Shown here piece by piece: positions 1 through 8,369 of a DNA stretch of 41,418 nt. The DNA is from an uncultured Bacteroidales bacterium. Its GTDB lineage: Bacteria; Bacteroidota; Bacteroidia; Bacteroidales; UBA932. The DNA is taken from NCBI GenBank assembly GCA_947307265.1, contig CAMZIP010000002.1, forward strand, positions 1-41,418. The letters run 5' to 3'. The position numbers and the translations under genes were made by a program. The notes below the pieces were generated by a model, which saw only the letters and a list, made by a program, of their open reading frames with translations, did no database searches and was not told the DNA's origin. Every line of letters starts with the position of its first letter. Positions within the stretch are counted from its first letter, which is position 1.

Positions 1-73
1 GTGAGATTGATCGTAGTCAATCAAGACATATGTTTTGTTGGTGTGGTAGCGGGAGCGGGAGCCACGCTCCGCT

Positions 74-96
74 AGCCCGCTGAGGCGGGCCTTTTT
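74..96 (+). terminator. Rho-independent terminator-like hairpin (GCCCGC-TGAG-GCGGGC + CTTTTT)
   Basis: Perfect 6-bp GC stem, 4-nt loop, T tract; a second hairpin (GGAGC-CAC-GCTCC) lies just upstream. Confidence 0.7.
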
Positions 97-232
97 ATTG
101 GATTATAAGGGTTTCCCATTTGTTATTCTGAGGCCGGAGGCCGAAATGAAGGTCATTGTGCCTGCATAAGAGTAGGCATCGTCCAGTAATGCATTAATCC
201 ATTATACTGAAATTGGGAACAAGGCCAAAGTG

Positions 233-583
233 CTAGTTGTCCGTGTTGTCGGAGAGCAGGGCTGTGACTTCTTTTTTGAGTTTGGGTAGGTCGTTAATGA
301 CTATTTTCCACATAACATCATCTGTCACCGCCGCATAATCGTGTATCACACGGTTTCTGGTGGCGATGATGGCTTTGGCGTGAGTGATCGCAATCTCCGG
401 ATTATCTTTAAGGAGTTTGTTCGTGGCTTCTCCGATGATGCCGATATTCCTTTCTATGGCGCGTCGGAGCATCAAATTCTTCTGGTACTCGTCAAAACGC
501 CGGGGGACCAGTTCGAAGAACGAATAGACTTCATCGATGGCAACATCGATGTCGTATAAGTATGCCTTAAGATGCCTGTCCAT
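233..583 (-). CDS. HEPN-domain protein (HepT-like, DUF86), putative toxin
   Basis: 116 aa; RNRVIHDY matches the HEPN R-x(4-6)-H motif; overlaps an upstream MNT gene by 17 bp. Confidence 0.85.
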   Translation of the reverse strand: MDRHLKAYLYDIDVAIDEVYSFFELVPRRFDEYQKNLMLRRAIERNIGIIGEATNKLLKDNPEIAITHAKAIIATRNRVIHDYAAVTDDVMWKIVINDLPKLKKEVTALLSDNTDN

Positions 584-881
584 AGATCAGTTGTTTTGTT
601 TCATCAAGTTCTTCCTTGAAGTAGGGGTTCTTGATGGCATTATATTCCACCAAATCTACATCCCGCTTCAGAAGGTCTTCCAGGGCAAACTTAAATTCAA
701 AATAGTTTTCTCCGTAAACAAGCAGAGGCAGGGATTTGCGATCAAAGATGACGGTGAAATCTACATCGCTGTCTTTGGTGAATTTGTCCGTCAGGATGGA
801 TCCGAAGACATATAGCTGCAGAACCTTGTGCTTTTCGCACAAGGCTGCAATCTGAGCCATATTTCTTCGTATCAATCTCAT
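567..881 (-). CDS. MNT-type minimal nucleotidyltransferase, putative antitoxin
   Basis: VFGSILTDKFTKDSDVDFTVIF matches the GS-x(n)-D-x-D nucleotidyltransferase motif; paired with the HEPN ORF. Confidence 0.85.
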   Translation of the reverse strand: MRLIRRNMAQIAALCEKHKVLQLYVFGSILTDKFTKDSDVDFTVIFDRKSLPLLVYGENYFEFKFALEDLLKRDVDLVEYNAIKNPYFKEELDETKQLIYGQAS

Positions 882-918
882 AACAACACAAAGATAAGCA
901 ATATAATATCAGAAACAA

Positions 919-1905
919 CTACTCGGGTATGGTGGCGGAGACGCGGTAGATGTTGCCGCGCTCGAGGGTGAAGTCAGAGGTGAAGACTCTGGTGCCCGGA
1001 GCGGAGTAGGCGTCGTCCACGCAGATACTGAAGTTCCATTTGGTGCCCGCTTTGATCGGCGCAAATAGATGGTTGGCAAAGTAAAGTGTCACCTGGCCGC
1101 TTTCGGGGATTATGATATCCGAATAAAGATATGCTTCATCTTTATAGCTTCCACCTGCTCCCGTGATGTGATTGATGGGGATATTTACATATTCCCAGGT
1201 TGCCGCACGGGCGAAATCTTCCGTATTATCCTCGCTGTCAAAAGCCTCGATTTTCAGTATCTGCAGCTGTTTGCCTTTGTAGGCATCAGGCACGGTGAGA
1301 TGAATCTTCAGGACGGTCATCTCGTTTTCCAGAGATGCGGTCAGAATATTGTTCTTGATATCCGAATCATCGGCAATGCCCGACATCACGCAGTAATTGC
1401 GAAGATGCGAGGCATCATCGTCAGCCACCTGTCGCAGGGGCTCCGCGTAGCCGCCGTCAAAGTAGTAGTAGCCTATGTGGGTGCGATCAAGAGTACTTAG
1501 CATATTGCCATTGTAATCCTTGTACGGCGCCGTGCTGTAAATGCCAGGTTCGACTTCCTGGAGCGCCGGGTAGAGGACCATAATGCCGGAGAAATCTTCC
1601 GGTCCCGTGAAAGTGCCGGTAAACTTGGCCGTGGTGCGCCCTGCCTCGCCGGTTGAGGTAAAGTTGTCAATGCTTGCGACTTCGTGGTCATCAACGCTGA
1701 AGGAAATGACGGAAATGGTCTCTTCGGCCTCCCAGAAGGTCTTGAGGACATTCCCGTCAGGCGTATAAGTAACCCTGGTATCATCGCCGATGCTTGCCAG
1801 CAGAGTCATCTGTACGCCCTCGTTCTCAGGTACGGTATTGTTATTCTTCTGGCAGGAAATGGCCAGAGTGGCAGCAAAAGCTGCAAAAATCATAAACTTT
1901 CTCAT
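919..1905 (-). CDS. Fimbrillin-like lipoprotein
   Basis: Start trimmed to MRKFMIFAAFAATLAISC (lipobox) preceded by AGGAGG; fimbrillin-like N-domain (DDTRVTYTPDGNVLKTFWEAEETISV). Confidence 0.7.
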   Translation of the reverse strand: MRKFMIFAAFAATLAISCQKNNNTVPENEGVQMTLLASIGDDTRVTYTPDGNVLKTFWEAEETISVISFSVDDHEVASIDNFTSTGEAGRTTAKFTGTFTGPEDFSGIMVLYPALQEVEPGIYSTAPYKDYNGNMLSTLDRTHIGYYYFDGGYAEPLRQVADDDASHLRNYCVMSGIADDSDIKNNILTASLENEMTVLKIHLTVPDAYKGKQLQILKIEAFDSEDNTEDFARAATWEYVNIPINHITGAGGSYKDEAYLYSDIIIPESGQVTLYFANHLFAPIKAGTKWNFSICVDDAYSAPGTRVFTSDFTLERGNIYRVSATIPE

Positions 1906-2057
1906 AGCTGAAATCCTCCTCCTGCATTGAATAAAAGATCCAGGTCGCCGCCGTCTCCGAAATCGGGGGCGGAAAGGCCGCTCTGCGCGATAAGCGATCC
2001 TGCGGCCAGAGATATCGCAACGCACTCAGGCGTCGAGTATGTTTCTCTTTTAGTCAT
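1902..2057 (-). CDS. Small protein (51 aa), MTKRETYSTPECVAISLAAGSLIAQSGLSAPDFGDGGDLDLLFNAGGGFQL, coupled to the downstream lipoprotein
   Basis: Hand translation; TGA overlaps the ATG of the 919-1905 lipoprotein (ATGA); shares a motif with the small ORFs at 3575 and 13188. Confidence 0.7.
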   Translation of the reverse strand: MTKRETYSTPECVAISLAAGSLIAQSGLSAPDFGDGGDLDLLFNAGGGFQL

Positions 2058-2181
2058 AAGATTATACAATATACTTATACAATATACGTTGCAAAACTAC
2101 AAAAAAACCAAAATGGTTTTTCATTATCAGAAAAAAACAGTACTTTTGAGGTTAAGAGTTTAGCTACAAATGATTAGATCT

Positions 2182-2418
2182 ATGAAGAAAGTTTTTTTGT
2201 TCGCAGTCGCTGCGACCATTATGGTCGCCGCTGTAAGTTGCAAGAGCAACGATTCCAAGAATTCTGAGGCTGAGCAGACTGCTACCGAGGTTGTTGTTAA
2301 TGATGAGGCAACCCCCGCGGATAACGCAGCTCCGGTTGACAATCCCGACGGTACAGGCCCTCTGGGCACTGAAGCTACAGGTCCCCTCGGCACCGAAGGC
2401 ACAGGCCCGCTCAACTAA
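2182..2418 (+). CDS. Small lipoprotein with TGPLGTE-type C-terminal repeats
   Basis: MKKVFLFAVAATIMVAAVSC lipoprotein signal; repetitive C-terminus; terminator follows. Confidence 0.65.
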   Translation: MKKVFLFAVAATIMVAAVSCKSNDSKNSEAEQTATEVVVNDEATPADNAAPVDNPDGTGPLGTEATGPLGTEGTGPLN

Positions 2419-2447
2419 TTGGAACCGAGACCAGGCAATATAACACC

Positions 2448-2477
2448 ATCCGGACTCGTGCAGAGTCCGGATTTTTT
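2448..2477 (+). terminator. Rho-independent terminator
   Basis: ATCCGGACTC-gtgca-GAGTCCGGAT followed by TTTTTT. Confidence 0.85.
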
Positions 2478-2553
2478 ATCGGCAGAGGCATCCGATAAAC
2501 TTGCTCAGTTCAACGAAAACAACTATCTTTGTCCCAATAAAACAAATAAAGAT

Positions 2554-2862
2554 ATGAACCTCAGAGTCATTAAGAAAGATATCGAGTTCCTCATCGATGA
2601 TTTTGTAGAGGATTGCATTATGCTGGCGTGGATGCGTCGCGACAAGAACGTAGTGGACGAAGTCAACGTTCTTATGGACGAGGCTTATGACCTTGGCGAC
2701 TCCCTTCTGGATCGCGTCAATAAGGCTCCCCACATTAAGAAGGGTGAGACCAAGAAAGAGCATTCAGTTGCAGTTAAGGCGCACTTCAAGGCCATTAACG
2801 ACGATATGCTCAAGGGTTTTGACGGCCTTTTCGACCGCCTCTCCGAAGTATCAAAGAAGTAG
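2554..2862 (+). CDS. Conserved hypothetical protein (~102 aa)
   Basis: Internal ATG at 2554 is the plausible start (MNLRVIKKDIEFLIDDFVEDC...); the upstream ORF extension runs through the terminator. Confidence 0.6.
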   Translation: MNLRVIKKDIEFLIDDFVEDCIMLAWMRRDKNVVDEVNVLMDEAYDLGDSLLDRVNKAPHIKKGETKKEHSVAVKAHFKAINDDMLKGFDGLFDRLSEVSKK

Positions 2863-3465
2863 TTGCCCGAGCACCGGACAGCAGTAAATTTGGATCTGGA
2901 AGTGCCGGGAGGTGCTTCCAAGATTCTTTTGCACTGCTGCTGCGCACCCTGCAGCGGAGCCATAGTCGAGACGCTGGTCCGCAAAGGCGTCGAGCCGGTA
3001 ATTTTTTTTAGCAATTCCAATATCACACCTCTGTCCGAGTACGAACTGCGCCGGGCGGAGGTCGTTCGTTATGCAGACCTGTTCGGCCTGCAGGTGGTCG
3101 ATGACGTATATGACCACGACGGCTGGCTGGAGTGGGTAAGGGGCCTCGAGGATGAACCCGAACGCGGCGCTCGCTGCCTTGCCTGCTTCCGTTTCCGCCT
3201 TAAGAGGGCTGCCCGGTATGCGGCAGATCACAATCTTGGCGTGCTTGCGACGACGCTTGCCTCCTCTCGCTGGAAGGATCTTGCGCAGGTGGACGAGGCC
3301 GGTCGCGACGCCTGCTCAGAGGTCAATGCCGCCTCTGACGGCCATAAGGTGCTCTGGTGGGGACAGAACTGGCGCAAAGGCGGACTGCAGCCCAGACGCG
3401 ACGAGATTATCCGCGAGCAGGATTTCTACAATCAGGCATACTGCGGATGCGAATTTTGTAAATAA
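2863..3465 (+). CDS. queH: Epoxyqueuosine reductase QueH (DUF208 family)
   Basis: LLHCCCAPCSGA, CLACFRFRLKRAA and C-terminal YCGCEFC motifs; TTG start abutting the previous stop. Confidence 0.85.
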   Translation: MPEHRTAVNLDLEVPGGASKILLHCCCAPCSGAIVETLVRKGVEPVIFFSNSNITPLSEYELRRAEVVRYADLFGLQVVDDVYDHDGWLEWVRGLEDEPERGARCLACFRFRLKRAARYAADHNLGVLATTLASSRWKDLAQVDEAGRDACSEVNAASDGHKVLWWGQNWRKGGLQPRRDEIIREQDFYNQAYCGCEFCK

Positions 3466-3574
3466 CTGACAATTATACAGTTGATGTGTTTTTTCGGGGC
3501 ACTGTGTGCGAGTCGAAAAAATTTCTTATATTTGCACCTTACCATATTGAATATTCTTTAATATCCATTCATAT

Positions 3575-3727
3575 ATGAAGAAAACTTACTTGACACCCGC
3601 AATGGACGAAGCAGGGATGATGGTCGGACGCATCATCTGCCAGAGCGGCAATTCGGGTAACACCGAAGATTTTGGAAAGGGAACAGGCTTCTCGTTCGAC
3701 CTGTTCGAAGGTTTCAAGCCATTCTAG
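3575..3727 (+). CDS. Small protein (50 aa), MKKTYLTPAMDEAGMMVGRIICQSGNSGNTEDFGKGTGFSFDLFEGFKPF, upstream of a BspA-like lipoprotein
   Basis: Hand translation; stop codon embedded in TAGGAGG 12 bp before the next ATG; motif shared with the ORFs at 1902-2057 and 13188. Confidence 0.75.
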   Translation: MKKTYLTPAMDEAGMMVGRIICQSGNSGNTEDFGKGTGFSFDLFEGFKPF

Positions 3728-3739
3728 GAGGGACGCATT

Positions 3740-6007
3740 ATGAAGAAGATTTTAATGGCAATCGTAGCCGTAGCGTCGGTGATGCTGACGGCTTGCTCAG
3801 TAGATCAGCCTCAGGCTCCCGTAAATGGTGGCAAGACCTACAAGGTCGTCATTGATGACGCTACCAAGACTACCCTCAATATGGACGGTGACGTCTATAA
3901 GCTCTCTTGGGTTGTCGGTGACAACATCGCAGTCACTGACGGCTCTAGCACCGCTATCTATACCGTTGCTCAGGCACAGGGCGGCGAAGCGACTATCGTC
4001 TATGCAAGTGGCGACGAGCCCACGGGTATGGCTACCGCTTACTATCCGGCATCTCTTATCGACGGTAAGCTTCCTTACGAGCAGCGCTATCTTGAGGCTC
4101 TCGGCGATGTTTTCGAGTCTCCGATGGTAGGTGTCGTAAGCGGCACTCACATTACTTTCAAGAACCTCTGCGGTGTAATTAAGTTCAGCGTCACCTCATC
4201 CCAGACCGATGTCAAGCTCACCAGCCTCCAGCTTACGGCTGACCAGCCTATGTCCGGCGCTTTCGTGGTTGACGATGCCGCTACGGGTACCTGCCACCTT
4301 ACCGGCGCTACCGGCACTACGATGGATGTTCCCAACATCGAGCTCGGTACAACTCCCGCCAATTTCTATTTCCTCGTGGCTCCCGCTACCTACACCAACC
4401 TCAAGATCACAGCCAAGGCTCTTGACGGCCGCAGCCAGGTCCTCAAGATGAAGGCAGATGCTTCTCTCACAGTTGAAAGGTCAATGGTCCACGAAGGCAG
4501 CATCGAACTCAACAACTTCATCGAGCCCGCTTCCGGTACCGCTCTCCTGCCTCCGGGCCAGGACTTCATCGTTGCTATCAAGCAGCTCGCTGATCCCGAT
4601 GCAGTTTACAACACCGACGTGTTCATCACCCGCATCTCGCTCAACGTCAACAATCCTTCCACCGAAGGTGTGATCGTTTCCGATCTCTTCTCCGAGGTTC
4701 CTGTCTACGCTGTTTACGATGATGTAACCGGTCGTCTGGACATCAACACCGCAGCAAGCGAGATCTGCACCGGTGAGGATGCGTCGTATTTGTTCTCATA
4801 TCTGTTCCAGTGCGAGGCCATCGACAACCTGAACGTACTCAATACATCTGCAGCAACGACGATGTTCTCAATGTTCAACAACTACACCGATGACAGCCTT
4901 GTCAACGAGAAGATTTGTATGACTTCACTGGATGTGAGCCACCTGAACACAGAGAACGTTACGGTCTTCACCAATATGTTCAACAACTGCCGCAAGCTCA
5001 CCTCTCTCGATCTCTCGTCGTTCAATACTTCCAACGCTACGAACATGCAGTATATGTTCTCGCGTTGCGAGAGCCTTGAATCGCTCGACCTGAGCAACTT
5101 CGACACCCAGAACGTCGTCAACTTCAACTATTTCGTCAGCCGTTGCCTTAGCCTGACTTCGCTCAACGTCTCGACGCTCAATACTTCATCCGCAACATCG
5201 ATGACTTATATGTTTAACCACTGTAGATCGCTACCTTCGGTTGATCTTTCAAGCTTCGACGTCTCTGCAGTAGAGGGTGACGGTCTGAAGTATATGTTCA
5301 ATCACTGTGAGTCGATGACATCTATTGATATTAATCATTTCAACCTCGAGAATGCTACATCGCTGACATACTTTTTAGCCTCAATGTACGCACTCGAGAG
5401 CCTTGATTTGAGCGGTCTCGATACCTACAACATTACGAGCATGAGTTATATCTTCTATGGACAGACCGGTCGTGTGGCAATCAAGCTGGGCGGCAAGTTC
5501 ACCACGGAGAATTGCACAACATTGGCATATATGTTCTATGACAATGACGCTATGGTAGAGTTCAATGCTGGTGACCTTGACATATCATCTTGCACTAAAT
5601 TAGACTATTTATTCAAAGGTTGCGATGTGCTTCAGAAGATAGATTTTGGTGACTTGGACACTTCATCTGCACCCACTCTTACCCATATGTTTGAGTGTGT
5701 TCCGAATCTGACTGAAATTCGCTTTGGAGAATACTTTGTTTACAGCAAGACTCCTGCTAATTTCTTCACTGCCTCCACTCATGCTCCTGGTGTACGCACA
5801 TCATCCAACCCCGGCGTCCTGACCATTTACTGTGACCAAGACCAAGCTGACTGGTTAGCTACTACTAATCTTCGCTTCTTGTACTGGGGTTACTATGGTG
5901 AGACCACGAGCACGGCAGTCATCGACGGTTGCCCGAGAATTACGATCAACTTCAAGGATCGTGATACGGGTGCTGATATCGGTGTTGACTGGCCGGCTCC
6001 GAAATAG
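3740..6007 (+). CDS. Surface lipoprotein: fimbrillin-like N-domain plus BspA-like DUF285 leucine-rich repeats
   Basis: Lipoprotein signal MKKILMAIVAVASVMLTAC; repeats such as LTSLDLSSFNTSNATNMQYMFSRCES. Confidence 0.85.
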   Translation: MKKILMAIVAVASVMLTACSVDQPQAPVNGGKTYKVVIDDATKTTLNMDGDVYKLSWVVGDNIAVTDGSSTAIYTVAQAQGGEATIVYASGDEPTGMATAYYPASLIDGKLPYEQRYLEALGDVFESPMVGVVSGTHITFKNLCGVIKFSVTSSQTDVKLTSLQLTADQPMSGAFVVDDAATGTCHLTGATGTTMDVPNIELGTTPANFYFLVAPATYTNLKITAKALDGRSQVLKMKADASLTVERSMVHEGSIELNNFIEPASGTALLPPGQDFIVAIKQLADPDAVYNTDVFITRISLNVNNPSTEGVIVSDLFSEVPVYAVYDDVTGRLDINTAASEICTGEDASYLFSYLFQCEAIDNLNVLNTSAATTMFSMFNNYTDDSLVNEKICMTSLDVSHLNTENVTVFTNMFNNCRKLTSLDLSSFNTSNATNMQYMFSRCESLESLDLSNFDTQNVVNFNYFVSRCLSLTSLNVSTLNTSSATSMTYMFNHCRSLPSVDLSSFDVSAVEGDGLKYMFNHCESMTSIDINHFNLENATSLTYFLASMYALESLDLSGLDTYNITSMSYIFYGQTGRVAIKLGGKFTTENCTTLAYMFYDNDAMVEFNAGDLDISSCTKLDYLFKGCDVLQKIDFGDLDTSSAPTLTHMFECVPNLTEIRFGEYFVYSKTPANFFTASTHAPGVRTSSNPGVLTIYCDQDQADWLATTNLRFLYWGYYGETTSTAVIDGCPRITINFKDRDTGADIGVDWPAPK
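4919..5720 (+). repeat. DUF285-type ~24-aa protein repeat array
   Basis: Recurrent LxSLDLSxFNTxxxTxMxYMFxxC units. Confidence 0.75.
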
Positions 6008-6050
6008 TCGTTCATAGTTCTGGACGCAAGTTCAGAATATAATACCAGCA

Positions 6051-6086
6051 GATGCGGGTTCCATTCGGGGCCCGCATCTTATTTTT
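6051..6086 (+). terminator. Rho-independent terminator
   Basis: GATGCGGG-ttccattcgggg-CCCGCATC followed by TTATTTTT. Confidence 0.8.
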
Positions 6087-6145
6087 GCGGCCGCATATAT
6101 TGGGATATTTCTTATATTTGTACGATATATCCTAACTGCGCGCGT

Positions 6146-7012
6146 ATGAAGAGGCTGCTTATACTTGCGATTGCGATGATGTCCCTTGCTTCCTGCAACT
6201 GGGTAGAGGACGTCCTGCGCTATAATCCTGACCCGAAGGTCGCTTCGGTCGGCGGCAATACTTTGCGCAAAAGCGAGTTGGACCTGCTTATTCCCGAGGG
6301 AATATCACCTGAAGACAGTGCGAGGATGGCCGAAAGGTATATCCGCACCTGGGCGATGGGCTGCCTTCTCGAGTCCCGTGCAGGCGAATATCTTCCCAAA
6401 GAGGAAAAGAACGTTTCCCGTGAAGTCGAGGAGTTCCGCCGCAACCTGCTCGGATTCCGTTACGAAAAACTCTATGTCGAAAGCCGCCTGGATACGGTCG
6501 TGACGATGGAGGAGGCTTCCGCTTATTTCGAGGAGCATAAGAGCGACTATCTTCTGTCGGAGACTCTGGTCAAGGCGCGTGTCATCAGCATTTCTAAGAA
6601 ATCCCCTTACTATGATATGATCCGCTCTGAGTATTGCGTGACCGAGCCGGAGGATGTACGAATCCTCGAAGATGCCTGCGCGACCTCTGCCGATTCTTAC
6701 GAGAATTTCGGAAAACGGTGGATCAGCCTGCAGCAACTTGCTTCTACGCTCGGCATTACGCCCGAAGCCTGCCGCAAGGACATCGTATCCAAGGAATCGT
6801 GCGAGACGGACATTGACGGCCGTCATTACCTGATTTGCATTACCGACAAGGCGGAGAAAGGCACTCCAGCCCCGCTCGAATATGTCTATGAATCGGTCTC
6901 CGATATCATCATAGGCCGAAGGAAGCAGCAACTTCTTTCGACTTTGGAACAAGAGTTGTTTGATGAGGGCCTTGAAAAAGGCACCTTAAAGATTTATACG
7001 AATGAAAAATAG
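6146..7012 (+). CDS. Lipoprotein, probable SurA-like/PPIase-associated envelope protein
   Basis: Signal MKRLLILAIAMMSLASC; overlaps the SurA-like gene by 11 bp. Confidence 0.6.
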   Translation: MKRLLILAIAMMSLASCNWVEDVLRYNPDPKVASVGGNTLRKSELDLLIPEGISPEDSARMAERYIRTWAMGCLLESRAGEYLPKEEKNVSREVEEFRRNLLGFRYEKLYVESRLDTVVTMEEASAYFEEHKSDYLLSETLVKARVISISKKSPYYDMIRSEYCVTEPEDVRILEDACATSADSYENFGKRWISLQQLASTLGITPEACRKDIVSKESCETDIDGRHYLICITDKAEKGTPAPLEYVYESVSDIIIGRRKQQLLSTLEQELFDEGLEKGTLKIYTNEK

Positions 7013-8363
7013 TATCATTACGCTTTGCATCTTCGCCCTTTTGCTGGTTCCTTTCTCCCTGGGCGCGCAGAAATACGACGGCGTCGTCGAAAAGTCGGTC
7101 GCTGTCGTTGGCAACGACGTCATTATGCTCTCTCAGATTGAGTCCGAGGCACAGATGATGCGTATGCGCGGCCTTCAGGTGGATAAGAACATCCGTTGCG
7201 AGATTCTGGAGCAACTGCTCACTTCCAAGTTGTTCTACGTCCAGGCGCAACTGGACTCGCTGACGGTTAACGATGCCAACGTCGAGGCTGCCCTCGAGAA
7301 CCGTTTGAACGAGGTTTATTCGTCGCTCGGCGGTGAAAAGCAGACGGAGGAGTATTTCAATAAGCCCATCCACAAACTCCGTCAGGAATGGAAGGAGGCT
7401 CTCACGGAGCAGTCCCTCATCCAGGAAATGCAGCGCAATGTTACGAGCAATACGCCCCGACTGACTCCTCAGGATGTCAGGGAGTTCTACGAGAGCACTC
7501 CGAAAGAGGACCTGCCGATCATTTCGACAAAGTACCGTTTCCGTCAGGTGGCGCTCTATCCTGACCGCGAAGCAGCCAATCTGGCCGTCAAGGAAAAGTT
7601 GATTTCGCTGCGCGAGCGTATTCTCGCAGGTGAGAAGTTTGCGACATTGGCGCGTCTCTATTCGCAGGATCCGGGCAGTATGACCAAGGGCGGCGAGCTC
7701 GGTATGATGTCCAAGAATGTCTTCTGGCCCCAGTTCTCCGATGCGGCAATGTCCCTCAAGGTGGGGCAGGTTTCGCAGGTCGTCGAGACTCCGGACGGAT
7801 TCCACATCATTCAAATGATCGAGAAAGACGGCGATATGTTCAACGCCCGCCACATCCTCATCAAGCCCTCATACGGCACGGAAGACCGCAACGCGGCTTT
7901 TAACCGCCTCGACAGCATCCGCACTGCGGTCATAGACGGCAGCATCACGTTCTCCGATGCAGCCAAGTATTATTCGCAGGACCGTTCGACAGCCACGGCC
8001 GGCGGCCTTATGGCGGACTCATACACCGGTTCTTCCTACTTCGAAAAGGACCAGCTCAAGCCGATGGACTACGCGGTGCTCAAGGATATGAAGGTCGGCG
8101 ACATTTCGGAGCCTTTCGAGTCGCTTGACAACGAGGGCCGCAATGGCAACACGATCTACAAGATCATCTATCTCGAGAAGATAATTCCTTCGCATACGGC
8201 TACAATCGAGGATGACTACAACGATCTTCTGCAGGAACTGCAGGAGAAGAAGGCCCACAAGGCTATCGAAGAGTTCATACTGTCCAAGCAGAAGACAACT
8301 CACATCAGGATTGACCCTATGTTCCAGGGATGCCCGTTCGAATATTCAGGCTGGATCAAATAA
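7002..8363 (+). CDS. SurA-like periplasmic peptidyl-prolyl isomerase (parvulin type)
   Basis: Rotamase motifs FATLARLYSQDPGSMTKGGELGMMSKNVFWPQFSDAAMSLKVGQVSQVVETPDGFHIIQMI. Confidence 0.9.
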   Translation: MKNSIITLCIFALLLVPFSLGAQKYDGVVEKSVAVVGNDVIMLSQIESEAQMMRMRGLQVDKNIRCEILEQLLTSKLFYVQAQLDSLTVNDANVEAALENRLNEVYSSLGGEKQTEEYFNKPIHKLRQEWKEALTEQSLIQEMQRNVTSNTPRLTPQDVREFYESTPKEDLPIISTKYRFRQVALYPDREAANLAVKEKLISLRERILAGEKFATLARLYSQDPGSMTKGGELGMMSKNVFWPQFSDAAMSLKVGQVSQVVETPDGFHIIQMIEKDGDMFNARHILIKPSYGTEDRNAAFNRLDSIRTAVIDGSITFSDAAKYYSQDRSTATAGGLMADSYTGSSYFEKDQLKPMDYAVLKDMKVGDISEPFESLDNEGRNGNTIYKIIYLEKIIPSHTATIEDDYNDLLQELQEKKAHKAIEEFILSKQKTTHIRIDPMFQGCPFEYSGWIK

Positions 8364-8369
8364 TACCCT

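Noticed and set aside
100-232. GTTATTCTGAGGCCGGAGGCCGAAATGAAGG considered as an intergenic palindromic repeat or small RNA
   Set aside because: Only one copy seen in the window; GAGGCCGGAGGCC is partly symmetric, but there is no conserved structure or promoter to support a call.
1906-2025. Arg-rich N-terminal extension of the 919-2025 ORF (MRCDISGRRIAYRAERPFRPRFRRRRRPGS...)
   Set aside because: The lipoprotein signal and AGGAGG place the start at 1905; the upstream bases encode the small ORF in another frame.
2160-2414. Antisense ORF MSGPVPSVPRGPVASVPRGPVPSG...
   Set aside because: Reverse complement of the TGPLGTE repeat lipoprotein; that gene has a lipoprotein signal and a downstream terminator on the opposite strand.
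4919-5720. Tandem repeat considered as a CRISPR array or DNA satellite
   Set aside because: The periodicity is ~24 codons of DUF285 protein repeat with diverged nucleotide sequence and no spacers.
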